Positions 1 through 11,244 of a stretch of DNA of 64,000 nucleotides are shown piece by piece. Below the pieces are notes generated by a model. It was given only the letters and a program-made list of their open reading frames with translations, ran no database searches and had not been told where the DNA came from. Position numbers and translations under genes: made by a program. Source of the stretch: Epiperipatus broadwayi (taxonomy: Eukaryota > Onychophora > Udeonychophora > Euonychophora > Peripatidae). The stretch is from assembly GCA_028023455.1 (NCBI GenBank), contig JAQFVV010006273.1, positions 3,546,142 through 3,610,141 on the forward strand, read 5' to 3'. How positions within the stretch are numbered: position 1 is the stretch's first letter; each line of letters begins with the position of its first letter.

Positions 1-379
1 CTAAATATGCATAAAATATAACATTCACTTAAAATTGCCTCAAAAATACTACTAATGATAAAAGGCATGAAGCTAATAATAATAATAAGCATATGAATAA
101 TTGTTCATCTAGCATGCACATACAAAGAGCTTATAATTCATTCACTAAGTTTTAAGATTATATGTGTACCAACAAAATTTATTATTGCATAATGGTGATA
201 ATATTTTATGTATAAACTATTTGACACTGTTATACACATACTTTCATTCATGAAATACTTCTAATATTCAAAAAAGGCTGTTATACCTCTGGGTAAAATC
301 ACTTGTAATTTTAAATACTTATTTAGATAAACTCTGGAATAATAAAACCAACACATAAAATAAAACCATCTACTGTATA

Positions 380-740
380 AAACAATGAGGATTGCCAATT
401 CCTCAACAAGCTTTGTGATAAATGCTTAGCCAGAGCCAGCACTTAAAATATCTCGGTCAGGTACCCCCCCCCCTTAAACGTCTGACCATGGTTTCATGCT
501 TTGGCACTTCTCAGAGAGGTATCAGGTAGGTTCAGACACTAGATCTAAAAATAACAACCCAAAACCAAGCACTTATCTAAACCATGGTCAGAGGTTGGTT
601 TTTTTTTTTTTTTGGGGGGGGGGGGTCCTGACAGAGATATTTTAAGTGCTGGCTCTGGCCAAGCATTTGTCACAAAGCTTGTTGAGGAATTGGCAATCCT
701 CATTGTTTATTGTTTATCTATGACTCTTATTTTGATCATT
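380..740. mobile_element. Foldback element with hammerhead-like centre, copy A
   Basis: Two arms of about 95 bp (381-478 and 603-707) are inverted copies of each other. They start AAACAATGAGG and end CCTCATTGTTT, and carry matching runs of C (468-475) and G (616-626). A unique AT-rich tail follows the right arm. The 9-bp direct repeat TACTGTATA at 371-379 and 741-749 may be the target duplication. On the minus strand the centre holds a hammerhead-like core (481-517). It is non-coding and its mobility class is inferred. Confidence 0.65.
481..517 (-). ncRNA. Degenerate hammerhead ribozyme-like core
   Basis: Read 5' to 3' on the minus strand from 517: stem I strand TCT; core CTGAGAA (consensus CTGANGA, so G8 has become A); stem II GTGC, loop CAAA, GCAT; then GAAA; stem III CC, AT, GG; cleavage triplet GTC; and stem I strand AGA. 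One conserved core base is changed, so this copy is probably inactive. The pairing and spacing are those of a type I hammerhead with a very short stem III. Confidence 0.5.
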
Positions 741-1519
741 TACTGTATATCTTAACAATTCCACTTCTGGAACACTATTCATACAAACATATTTATAATA
801 TAATATCTAATAATAATCATAATGTAATACCTATAAGTTATGTCTATAATAAATCTGAAATATATTTAAAAAATATGTCGATAACTACAATACTATTTTA
901 GAGATTAACAAACAGTTCATTTCCTTTTATAAAGAGAATTATCTCTTTTTCAAGTCCTTTTGTTCTCTTCTTGAAGTGATATATGAACCCATTGTCCTTT
1001 AATAATGTAGAGCAGACACATATATGCAGAAATATCAATAATTTCACAAATGTAAAATAACAGGAGATAATGACAAATGATTTCAATGGCAAACAGTTCT
1101 CTTTTAAAACACATTTTTTAATAGCAATAAAAATGAGAATAGCAATGAACAGAATAGTTCTTTATTTAAAATTGCTCTTTTGAGTTTTGTTATTAGCAGA
1201 GAAATTCTAATGTTAAAAAATGCATCAATATAAAATTATCATCACTCTTTCACATTATTCTTGCATAATCATTCAATTTTGCATTTATATATCAGTATTG
1301 AGACTTTTAGGATTTTAAAAATTGAATATATTTACAATCAAACACACACAGATATATCTTCAACCTATTAATATGAATTGCAAATGCCACTCGTATTTTA
1401 AATATGAGAAGTAGCTGATAGATCTGACTGTTATTTCAATGCAATAATCAATTATTAATATGTTTATGTAGTTATATATGCATATACCTAAACATATAGT
1501 TAGAAATGTCAAAACAAAC

Positions 1520-1700
1520 CTGAAATGTTGATGACAAGGCTAAACCAGCTCCCGAAGCATCAGTTTTTACTAGAACCAAAATTAAAGCAGTAAGTAAAAG
1601 AAGAGTTACTGTTACCATATCAATTCGCCAACTGTACCATCTCATAGCAAAATTAAATAGAGAAAAGGGTACTGTGTTGTCATCGACAAGTTGTTCAAAT
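1520..1700 (-). CDS. ABCC5-like: ABCC5-like transporter, exon 13 (last TMD2 segment in window)
   Basis: A 181-bp exon reading FEQLVDDNTVPFSLFNFAMR, then WYSWRIDMVTVTLLLLTALI and LVLVKTDASGAGLALSSTFQ. ABCC5 has LLDDNQAPFFLFTCAMRW and LAVRLDLISIALITTTGLMI here. The DDN..PF.LF..AMRW motif is what points to ABCC5, ABCC11 or ABCC12 rather than ABCC1 or ABCC4. The donor is gtttgttt and the exon ends in phase 0. The rest of TMD2 and NBD2 must lie left of position 1. There is no stop codon or frameshift, so the gene appears intact within the window. Confidence 0.94.
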
Positions 1701-2834
1701 CTAAAAACCAAAAATCTTATTATAAATTAATAACAAAACACATTTACTTTAATTAATGTTGAAATAGCAATAAATAATAATATTATGATGAATTAAAACA
1801 AACTATGCATTCATTTTCAATTAAAATTAATTTTAAAATATTGTAATAAAAATTTACATTTTTTTTTGTCATAGAATTCAAATATCTATTAATCAAATAA
1901 ATGCATTATTCAAATTGATCTACAAAATAGATTTCAATGGGAGAGATTTTTACTTTAACACAAAGCTTTGATAGAATTATATCAGAAACAAAGAGTTTAT
2001 TGTGTTTTTCTGAAGTTTTATGGTGATGGTGTTCTAGCTGAGTTTATGTTTAGTTGCTGAGTGTTTATATTAAAAATATTTATATTGTGTGTCTCATTTG
2101 TATTAGATATGTGTTTAAATTTATTTTTAGTTTAGAAATAAATTTATTTACACTTAAATATATCTTTAATAAATACTACAAGTAGATGAGCAGAAAAGGC
2201 TTTTAAAAAATCAAATAATTTATTGCTTGAGTGTTTATAAGAAATTCAAGTGAAGGAGATGATTTGTTGTGCTATGATCCATGATCCTAATTTCCGGAGT
2301 TTGACATTCTACTGTTGCACCAAACAATCTTTTATTAAAGTACTCAAGTAAATTAATTTTGGATTATATTATGATTTAGTGGGTATAAGAATTAATATAT
2401 AAAATCAGGTAACATCACAAGTAAGCAATATGCGTTTGTGCAGTAATTATTTCACATATCTGATCTCCAATGTTATGAGTATAATGAATCATATAAACTT
2501 GGATTTAAAAACGAAGAAATTGTTTAATTACTTATATTTAATTAGAGGCAAGTAGAGATTAGCTTTGGGGTTTCAATGTTTTTAAAAAGTCTTTATACAG
2601 AGAGCAATTTGCAATAATTTAATAAATAGATGCTGATATAGTAAATTAAGTTTGGAGTAGTTTCAAGAATGTTTTGAAAATATGAATGATTGACTGTTTG
2701 GTGATTTTGTTTTTTATGAGAATAAAAAATGACCATAAATAAGTTTCTATGCATTATTGTAGCTTTTGAGATAATATTCTTTAAAAGTTCACAATGATGA
2801 TTTTTAATTAATGCATGAGAATACAAATATGTTA

Positions 2835-3055
2835 TTTAAAGTTGTAATTATAAATTTATTTAATGCACATTGATTACTTAAGTAATATTTACTAAGGCAA
2901 TAATCCTAAAGCACGTGCAGTTGAAAATGCAAAGGTTGAAGTAAAGGGTTCTCCTCTTTTTTTCCAATGTGTAAGCTTGTGGTTAAGACCTGTAGAGGTC
3001 CCTACCTTTGCATTTTCAAAGGCATATGTTTTAGGTTTATTGCCTTAGTAAATAT
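2835..3055. repeat. Inverted-head repeat, AAGCTTGTGG family, copy 1
   Basis: An arm at 2884-2938 is the inverse of 3003-3055 (AATATTTACTAAGGCAATAA against TTATTGCCTTAGTAAATAT). Between them lies the family signature AAGCTTGTGGTTAAGACCTG TAGAGGTCCC. The 49 bases left of the arm (from TTTAAAGTTGTAATTATAAA) recur at 61638 and 61742. Related copies lie at 9966, 28113 and 61375. No coding sequence and no clear target duplication. Confidence 0.6.
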
Positions 3056-3528
3056 GTTATTTGCGAAGCTGGTTTTTTAAAATGTTTTTCTTTAACTTAA
3101 AAACTCTGTTTGTTTAGAATAAATTGTGTAATTGAATTTTGATATATTTATATCAAATGCCTTTCTTTAAATTTTGTAATGTGTTCAAAGTTGATATCAA
3201 TTTTATATGACAATGAAATATTTTAGTTTTGTCGAGTTGTTTATATAATCTAAGGCTGTTAATTTTAAAAAGACTGACATTTGTTCAGTAAGTTTTCTGT
3301 GATGCACATGAGAGAATAATATATTTTTTAAATAAAAACTAAAAAAAAAGGCTTTACTGCATCTTGTGTAAACGTTTTTTGATTTAAAATGCTTCTTTCG
3401 TAAACAAAATATTATTGGCATCAATTTTTTTTTAAGAAACTAAACTTTGTTAGTTACAAATTACATACATGTATTAACATAATTGTCTTTTTATTAAGTA
3501 ACACAATATTTGATGCATTATATTGCTA

Positions 3529-4112
3529 TGATAAGGTATAAGGGCAGGAGCAACATAGTCAGGCCTATTACACAGAATAAATGAGATAAAAATATGAGGT
3601 AACTTGTTTTTTTTTGATGAGCATTACATACATTATTACAGATACATCAAAAAAATGAGAATTGTATAAACTGCATTATTTTTCCTAGGCCTGTGTTGAT
3701 ATTTCCAAAAATAAAATTTCTAAAATCAACCTATTCTATGAAGAAACAAGAAAGCTAATTGAATATATAATTGGGGTTTGTATCAGTTTATATCTTCTTG
3801 CCTTTAATGTTCATCTGGAGTATGGAAGTGCACAACATTTTTTTTATTTAATATAGCCATATATGGACAGATACTTTCCAAGTCCATATCTTGTCTGTTT
3901 GCCTAATTGCACTAATTACAAATTTCATTAGTGATAAACAGTTAATTATCAAAAACAGTTTTTTTGCATAGTTATTTTTGCCTGTTTTACAAGTCTAATA
4001 CAATAACTGTTATAACAGTTATTTTAATATAAATTATGTTATATATGGTAATATTATATTTTATTTATTATATACATATATATGTAAACAGAATTTCTTT
4101 TCACGTTTCAGA
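3529..4112 (-). repeat. Left LTR of the decayed Gypsy element
   Basis: Shares a series of blocks, in the same order, with 7459-8083: GGCAGGAG/GAGCTGGAG, ATGAGCATTA, TATGGA.GTGC..AACATTTTTTTT, then an AATATAA.TTATG block near the right end. The boundaries are placed by where similarity fades and are good to perhaps 15 bases. Confidence 0.65.
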
Positions 4113-7100
4113 AAATATGATTTCAGTGCACCTAATTCTGAAGATGTTCTCAGCAGATTTATGGAGATAAATGAACATGCATTAGGGTTTCATTTGATCC
4201 CCCAACCTGAACTGTTTTTGTAAGTGGATGTCTTCTCAGTCATCATCTCGGAGTCTCGTGGTTTCTTATGATTCTGTAACTGGTTGAATATCTTTATTCA
4301 TGTGCTTTTGAAGCTTAGATTTTGGAAATATTATTAATTGTAGTTATATCTGCTGCTTCATTGTGGTATAATGCCAACTTCTGTTTCAACGTTTGCACTA
4401 ACTGTACAGCTATGGTTGCGTTTGCCCAACATGAGATTGTTTTGAATTCTCTACTCTATTTTCAACTTTCAAATTGTTTTTTTAAATACAGATTGTATGA
4501 CCAGACCTTTTTTCAGTTCTAATAATGACAGTTTTATTCTAATTTTCTTTGCAACCAATAGCTCCATTGGAGATTCCCCCTGGGATTGTGATGATGAGTG
4601 CTAATTTTAATTGTTAAAATGCTTTTTCAGTCCATTAGATAGAGGGTGGTAGAGATGTGTATATACATGGTTAATCTCCCCATTACTTTCCATCAGTATT
4701 AAATTGTGCAAAGCTAAAGCCTCTCCATTATTGGACCCTAAAATTTTAGGGGTTTTGTGGCACAAAAAAAATTATTATATTATCTCAATGACTTTCTTTA
4801 AAAGTGTTATGCTCTAAATGTGTGTTATGTACTGCTTTATATTTAGCCACATGAAGGCATCTATCAACTTTAAAAATATATTCACTTTCTAAGATCCAAC
4901 ATGGTTGATATGAACATGACGATGCAATGTATTTCTTAGTGAAAAATTTACTATGGTTTGATATAATACTGTTTTTTTTTTCAATTTTCAATGTTGCCAT
5001 TTATTCCAGGCTATCAGATATAATGATGGACTGGAGCCTTGTCTCTGACTATACCTGCATGACTTTGATATATTACATACATTTTTTATGGCTAATACTT
5101 GACATTATCAGTTTGTTATCCATCAGAATGCATCCTTGGTTTGTTAATAAACCTTTGTGTTCTTTTCATTGGCTCTTATAAAGATTCTGAGAACATTGTG
5201 CAGGCTAGCCTTTAGCAATCTATTTTAATAGATGCTGGTAATCTGCCATATAAGTATTGGTGTAATTTTTTAATTCAATAAACAATGGCTAATCATTCTT
5301 GTCCAGTGGGCTAGTTTTTCTTTGTTGGACAATGGCTAAGATGTGGAAGCTATTGGCTTTTTACTATTTGCACTAGATAACATAGAGCTATCCTTATTCC
5401 ATATTTTGCTACATTAGTTGTGAGAGTAACATCTGATTTGTTATTAATAGAGCCAGGGTCTTTTTTAAAGAGAATTGTTGTTCTGTTCTCCATTTCCAGC
5501 ATTACTACTTTTTAAGTTGGACATTGAAAAAATGAACAATATATGATTTTAGCCTTTTAAAAATTCTCAAAATTGTTTATAGAGAGGAATGCTTGAAGTT
5601 CCATTGTGTTGTATTGAACTCTCTGTAGTTTTATCTCCTTGGCTTGTAATGGTCTTAGAAATTTCCACTTCTTGTAGCTTTTCATATGCATTTGTTGTGG
5701 GTTTAATCAAGCCCCAAACTTTAAAGTTAACTGCACACTTTCATTACTCCTTAGTGATGATTCTAAGTTATCCATCATCAATATGGAATCCAATTAATGG
5801 ATCTCCATATTTCACAGCAGTGCACCTATTTTTTATTGAAATGTTTTTGGGTCAGTGATTTTAAAAAGAAGTCAATGAACAATCATAAGGATGTGATGAT
5901 TGTTAGAATTTTCATGATCTCCTTTGTTATCAGGAATTGATAAAAGGTAGCATTTAGATCAAGTTTTGTGAAGTATGTCATTTTTCTATTAAAGCCAATA
6001 CTTCCTGTAAATGGACTTTTGCTTAAGTTTTTATGAACATTTGTGTGGTAATTGCCATAGATTCTGATTTACCTTTTTTAATTTTAATTTATCAATGAGA
6101 GTTGTCCATTTGGACTTACTCCATCGGGAAGTTAATATGCTCTTTTGTATTAAATGCTCTTCTGTATTAGATTATTTAATTCTTCTTACACTTTTTTCTG
6201 TTTTGCAAATGGTACTTATGTTCTTCTAATTATGGATTTTGCACTTTGGTAAAGATTTAGATTGATTTTTTTTTATGTTTATTTTTCTGGGACTTTTTAA
6301 AATGTGCAAGAAATTTATTTCTATTTTTCACAATCTAGACTAAAATTCACCAAGATATGAACTAATCACAGCATGTAGTTGGATTAATTTTTCATTAACA
6401 ATGTAAGGTAATAGCTTGTTGCATTTTCTAGATTCAACTGATATTCAGACCATCACTACTGGTTTAATTGGGTTGCCATTTCTATTCCATGCTCTTAGAT
6501 CTGATCTTACTAACTATAGCAGGGTTTTACAATTTCTACATTTAGTTTTCTCCAATCTTATTTGTTAATAAGATACTCTAAAGATTTATTTGAATTTACA
6601 ATAGCTGCATTATTTAGGAAGTTTCATTCACATTTCATCTTATTACTTTGGGGACATCTTTTGGCTAATGTTGAGCTGTTATACAATTTTGGCATAATTC
6701 AACTCTTGTCCTATGTCACCTACTACTCTACAGCAGTAGCAGGTTGTCTTACTCAGTGGTATGGATTTTCTTATTAGAGTTAATACTTTGGTAGATTGTT
6801 GCCTCTGGGTTATCCATCACAGTTTTCTTAAATTCTTTTGCCTGGTTAATAACTAATTTGTGAGCTATTTCTTACTTAGTATATAATAGGATATTGTTAA
6901 TGTTTAACAGGATTTGTTTTAATTGGTCATTAATCATTATTTGCAATAATTGCTCAAGATGAACTTGAGAAACCATTATAAAGATAGAATTTTCCCATGT
7001 CTCAAATGGCTGCATGAAATTCTTCAATTATCTCACCTTTGTTTTTTAAATCTATTTCCAAAATAAATCCAATAAGATATTTAGAAGTTGAAAAGATTAC

Positions 7101-7458
7101 TTAGTTTCATTACTATTTCATTGTATGACTGTTTTTCTGATGCCTCTAGTTCACATAATCTCTTCATTGCTGGCAAAACAGAGTAAAGTGACTATCTTAA
7201 TAGCATTGTTGTCAATGCTATTGCATGTCATTCTTTTATTAATTTTTCAGAGCTAATGTTTCCAACTTAGCTCATTATGCAAAATTCCAATCTATTGATC
7301 TTTGCCAATATGAACTTACTTTCACCTACAAGGTATATTCCATCAAACAACAGATTTGATAAAAATGATCCTGTCGAAAATGATTCTTTTAACTGAGCCA
7401 ATTTGCTATGTACAGGCATGAATCAGATGAGTGCAACTAAGCCTACTTAATTCTGCCA

Positions 7459-8083
7459 TATGGGGGTTATGAGCTGGAGTAAGATCAAATTTATTAAACA
7501 GAATATGTAAGGTAATTTGTTTCTTCTATGAGCATTATATATCTTACTTGCAGTTACACCAAATATAAAAATCAAATATATATTAATAAGCTTGGTATAA
7601 CCTGCACCATATTTTTTGTTTTTGCATTGGTATATTCAGGGGTTGGAGCCTTTGAGATCAATCTGTTCTATTAAGAAGAAAGCCCCCAGACTATACACTT
7701 GGACTGTAAATCCCCCTCTCTCTATTGTTTTTTCTATATTATGGAGGTGCCTAACATTTTTTTTTATTGAATATGGTCTTATATGGTCTCTTCAAGACCA
7801 TATATCACCTGTTTTGCTTTATTTCACTATTCATAAATTCTTTTAATAATAATCTGATAATTATCAAATGTACTTTTTTATTGCGAAGATGGTTTTGTAT
7901 ATTTTACTTTCTTTAGTCTTATAAATCAAACACAATTCTTTATATTCTTTATAATTTTTACACACATACAAATACAATTATCTTTTTACTTTAATATAAG
8001 TTATGCTACTTATGTTAATATTTTATTTTAATTACATACATACAAATGCATATTTTATGTGTTTCTTCTTTAATTTAGCTCAA
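7459..8083 (-). repeat. Right LTR of the decayed Gypsy element
   Basis: Counterpart of 3529-4112. It is the 5' LTR in the element's own orientation, and gag-like sequence begins just left of it. The open frame at 7616-7846 lies inside this LTR and is not a gene. Confidence 0.65.
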
Positions 8084-8107
8084 TATACTAACAAAAAATG
8101 CTAGTTT

Positions 8108-8217
8108 TTTTTTTTTTTTTTAAGTGTCATAGCATCGGCTGGGATACGAACCCGCAACCTGGGCAACTGCCTGCAAGTGCAAGGCAGTCGCGCTGACCTC
8201 TCGACCACCAATGCAAG
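8108..8217 (-). mobile_element. tRNA-derived SINE, copy 1, with 17-bp target duplication
   Basis: The minus strand carries a tRNA-like unit (8214-8132). It has acceptor arms GCATTGG and CCGATGC that pair, an A-box region GTGGTCGAGAGG and a B box GGTTCGTATCCC. A short tail TATGACACTT and a run of about 18 A follow. The 17-bp repeat ACAAAAAATGCTAGTTT flanks it at 8091-8107 and 8218-8234. This is the structure of a poly(A)-tailed tRNA-SINE mobilised by a LINE. The anticodon arm is expanded, so it is not a working tRNA. Confidence 0.85.
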
Positions 8218-8234
8218 ACAAAAAATGCTAGTTT

Positions 8235-9965
8235 CACATATGTACTACCCTTTGGTAGAGTCATCATTAATATGCAAAAGCAGAAAGAATAAACTAATCA
8301 AAAAAGTTTTTTTTTTTTGTAAAAAAATAAAAACCTTGAACATATTATTATTTATTTAGAAAATAAACTGGAAAATAATACATTTAGCAAACAATGAGTG
8401 GAAAACAAATATTTTCAATAAGTGTGATGAATGCAAATATTTAGTGAGAAATTTTATTAATGATATCAACAAACAACTGATATAAAGGCAAACAAAAAAA
8501 TGTGAAAATAATAGAATTAGTTTAGAAGATAAAACTGAAAATAATATATTTAGAATAACATTTGCATTCGTCACACTTTTTGAAAATGTTTGTTTTTTTA
8601 ATAATTGTTATGATCACTAAATATTTTCAAATTGATTTTCAAAATAAATTATATTATTTTCACGTATTAAATCATTGCTTTTTTTAATTTTTTTGTGTCA
8701 GATTCATATAAACTGTTTGTTATCAGTGCTAATAAATTTTCACACTGAATGATTGTTTTTTTGAAATTTATCAACTTAATTCTTGTCTACTTTAATAGGT
8801 AGGTGGTTATTTCTTCATTGATAATACCCATATATAAATAGCATTTTTAAAAAACGTAAATGTTTTTTTTTATCATTTTCTGGCTGCGACATAAATTTAC
8901 ATCTTTTGTTTTAAATCTCAGCTTACAGACATAGCTGACTAATCTACTTAAATACTGTCAATGTGCACATGACATTCTCCTTTTCATTTAAAATGTTCTT
9001 TAAATACATGGTCCTCATTAAGAATTGCTCAAGCTTACAATATATGACTCTGAAATAGTATGAAGAGAAGTGTTTCTAAAACCATATACATTATAATTTG
9101 TATGTAAAAAGATCCATATTTATAAGGTAATTCATCCAGAAGTTATTTACATATACTTGGTCAATATTTTATCTTGCTGATCAGTAAAATAGATTCAGGT
9201 TTAGTGAGAGTATAAGTACAACTTCATAGTGTATTCATGTCTATAGTTGTTTTTACAGAAAATCCAACACTCATTTGACATTGTAAACTTTATCCTTTAT
9301 CTGCATATCTACTTTTGAGTTGGTTACCTGAAAGAAAAAATACTTCATTTGTTTGTAATCCAAAAAAATTTAAGTTTAAGCTTGTCTAAGCCCAAGTCAT
9401 GGTAATTGTAGATTAATGCACTGATAACATTGCCATAGTGCCATTAATTAACATATTTTAGTCATAATACCCTGCATAAAAAACACATTTGTAAAAAAAT
9501 ATTATTTTTTATATGTACAGTAAAGGGTTATTTTATTTTTGTTGTTTTATGACATTTATTTATTATTATTTTTATTATGTTCAATATTCAACGTATCACA
9601 TAATTTTCTACAATTTGAAATTGTAAATGATGTGTGGTCACAGCAAAGTTTACAGTTTAGCTTTAAAATTAAATGCTACATAAAATGCATTAAAAAATTT
9701 TAATGCAATAGCAGAATGTTACAACTGGTGATGATTAAGTGTTATAACTTGGCCATATTATTTTACAGCTGAGTTAATCAACTTGCCTTAGATGGAGAAT
9801 GCAAATATATACACTATTATTCTCAATAATTATAGTGATATAATTTATTTTTAAAATATATTTAAATTAAAGCATTTTTTTTTGCTTTAGCATATTATCT
9901 GTGCACTCTTCATTTGTATTATATTTAAAATAATTTTTTTAGAAGTCAAAAAAACATTACTTAAA
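8235..9965. other. Intronic AT-rich DNA without recognisable features
   Basis: No open frame above about 70 codons and no repeat that I can match elsewhere in the window. The minus frame at 8356-8574 looks random. Confidence 0.5.
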
Positions 9966-10056
9966 TGTCACTTGAGTTTGTGGTTAAACACCTGTAGAGG
10001 TCCCTACTATCACATTTTACACGCATATGCTCGAGGTTATAGCCTCAGTAAATATT
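9966..10056 (+). repeat. AAGCTTGTGG-family repeat, copy 2 (fragment)
   Basis: Reads GTTTGTGGTTAAACACCTGT AGAGGTCCCTACTATC, then GCATATGCTCGAGGTTATAG and CCTCAGTAAATATTACTT. It matches the right half of the copy at 2835-3055. No inverted left arm is visible here. Confidence 0.6.
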
Positions 10057-10297
10057 ACTTTATAATTATTGTAAAATATAAAATAAAATTTTATTTTAAA
10101 AAAGTGAATAATCAAATGGTTTATTGCTTAAAGTTCATGCGCTGGAAATGACAGTTAGGGCAATTACCTATAGATCTAGAGTTGTAGAGACTGCAGTTCT
10201 AACACTGCACAAATTATATAGAATCTATTTTTTATATTACATGAATGACATTTAATTTTAAAATTAACCGATTACAAAATAAATAAATAATACGTAC

Positions 10298-10580
10298 TTT
10301 ATAATAAACTGCTCTTCCTTCTTATAAGCTCGAACTGATGCAAGACCTTGCATAGTAATAGTCAGGTGACTTATTACAGGAGATCGAGTGACATTGTCAG
10401 ATCTTTTTAATTCATTGATGCTAGCTCTAAAAAGTTTATCCAATATATACATTATTACAACCAATATGATAATGACAAAAGCCACATAATACACTACGTA
10501 GATTACTTGAATAACAGAACCAATGCAGATTAATACAACTGTAATGAAGAATTCAGTAAAAAAAGGTAAACGAGCATCAA
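10298..10580 (-). CDS. ABCC5-like: ABCC5-like transporter, exon 12 (two TMD2 helices and coupling helix)
   Basis: The longest exon, 283 bp. It reads VDARLPFFTEFF, then helix ITVVLICIGSVIQVIYVV, then helix YYVAFVIIILVVIMYIL, then the intracellular segment INELKRSDNVTRSPVISHLT and ITMQGLASVRAYKKEEQFI. ABCC5 has VDVRLPFQAEMF and IRELKRLDNITQSPFLSHIT with SSIQGLATIHAYNKGQEF at the same places. The acceptor is ccatttgcag and the donor is gtacgta. It ends in phase 2. Confidence 0.96.
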
Positions 10581-10742
10581 CTGCAAATGGAAAATAAAAA
10601 TTTACACATAAACAACATTATATAATATAAATGTATCTATATAATGATTAAAGTATAAAAATATTTACATATTTTAGTAGCTCAATAAAGGTATCCATAA
10701 TAATTAAAACAAATCAGAATACAGTATAGTCTTTTTATATTG

Positions 10743-10773
<31 letters not shown>

Positions 10774-10918
10774 AATTTAATAAAATATAAAGAAAGATAC
10801 ATATTTAAAAAAAATTGAAAGCAATTATAAAAACGGAGGGAATGATTGGAAAAAAAATTATTAGAATAACAAAACTTTATTTGAATTAATAAACTATAAT
10901 ATTATTTTTTGATATTAC
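10581..10918. other. Short intron with C/A homopolymer tract
   Basis: A 338-bp intron between exons 11 and 12. It holds a C run followed by an A run at 10743-10770. Nothing else seen. Confidence 0.7.
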
Positions 10919-11048
10919 CTTCTTCCAAATCTCGAGAAAATCGATTGAGAATTCTTCCCACAGGATTAGTATCAAAAAATGTTTGAGTTCCGTGCATAAC
11001 ATTCATCAGCATTTTATTATGAAAATTTCTGGATGCAAATTTAGATCC
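10919..11048 (-). CDS. ABCC5-like: ABCC5-like transporter, exon 11 (intracellular loop, GRILNRF motif)
   Basis: A 130-bp exon reading GSKFASRNFHNKMLMNVMHG, then TQTFFDTNPVGRILNRFSRD and LEE. FFDTNPVGRILNRFSRDLEE is nearly identical to the ABCC5 segment FFDTTPTGRILNRFSKDMDE. It forms the coupling helix by which TMD2 contacts the nucleotide-binding domains. The splice signals are ctgttttttag and gtaatatc. It ends in phase 1. Confidence 0.96.
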
Positions 11049-11182
11049 CTAAAAAACAGAAATATTATATCATTTTAATTTTAGACCTAAAAAAATAAAT
11101 AATAGACAATATTTTCTAATAAACAAAAATTGTTATATTTTATAAGAATATCCATAAATAACTTATAAAATATGATTTTTTT

Positions 11183-11244
11183 TTTTCAACACCAATTGCT
11201 CAAAGTTGTTGCGACTGCTGTAAGCAACTGATTTGTGTTGAAAA
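11183..11244. repeat. Short hairpin repeat
   Basis: TTTTCAACACCAATTGCT at 11183-11200 is largely the inverse of 11223-11244 (AGCAACTGATTTGTGTTGAAAA). It resembles a very small non-autonomous DNA element or structured insertion. No second copy recognised. Confidence 0.35.

Larger units (their letters stand above)
1..1519. other. Intron after exon 13, mostly unremarkable AT-rich DNA
   Basis: Intron of the transporter, open at the left edge. Apart from the foldback element at 380-740 I see only AT-rich sequence. The small open frames at 710-901 and 898-1092 look random. Confidence 0.6.
3529..8083 (-). mobile_element. Decayed Ty3/Gypsy LTR retrotransposon
   Basis: Two related LTRs flank a degenerate minus-strand coding region. 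Read on the minus strand, near 6850-7250 there is gag-like sequence (DQLKQNLLNINN, EIAHKLVINQAKEFKKTVMD). Near 6740 there is a broken zinc knuckle (CYCC.VV). At 5800-6200 there is reverse-transcriptase-like sequence (QKSILTSRWSK, WTTPI.D.LK). Near 4630-4680 there is an integrase motif (THLYHPLSNGL). Frames are broken by many stops and shifts. The two LTRs have diverged greatly, so the insertion is old. Total length is about 4.55 kb. The clade is uncertain. Confidence 0.75.

Noticed and set aside
4082-4221. Plus-strand open frame ending NSEDVLSRFMEINEHALG and preceded by an AG acceptor-like site, a candidate exon
   Set aside because: It lies at the inner edge of the left Gypsy LTR, where the minus strand carries the element's coding remnants. 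The frame is short and unmatched, so it is most likely antisense chance.
8132-8214. Functional tRNA gene
   Set aside because: Acceptor arms pair, but the anticodon arm is expanded, the T stem has mismatches, and the unit has a poly(A) tail and a target duplication. It is a SINE.
10264-10494. A separate small membrane protein gene starting at the Met in this frame
   Set aside because: It is the interior of transporter exon 12 plus a few intronic codons past the donor gtacgta.
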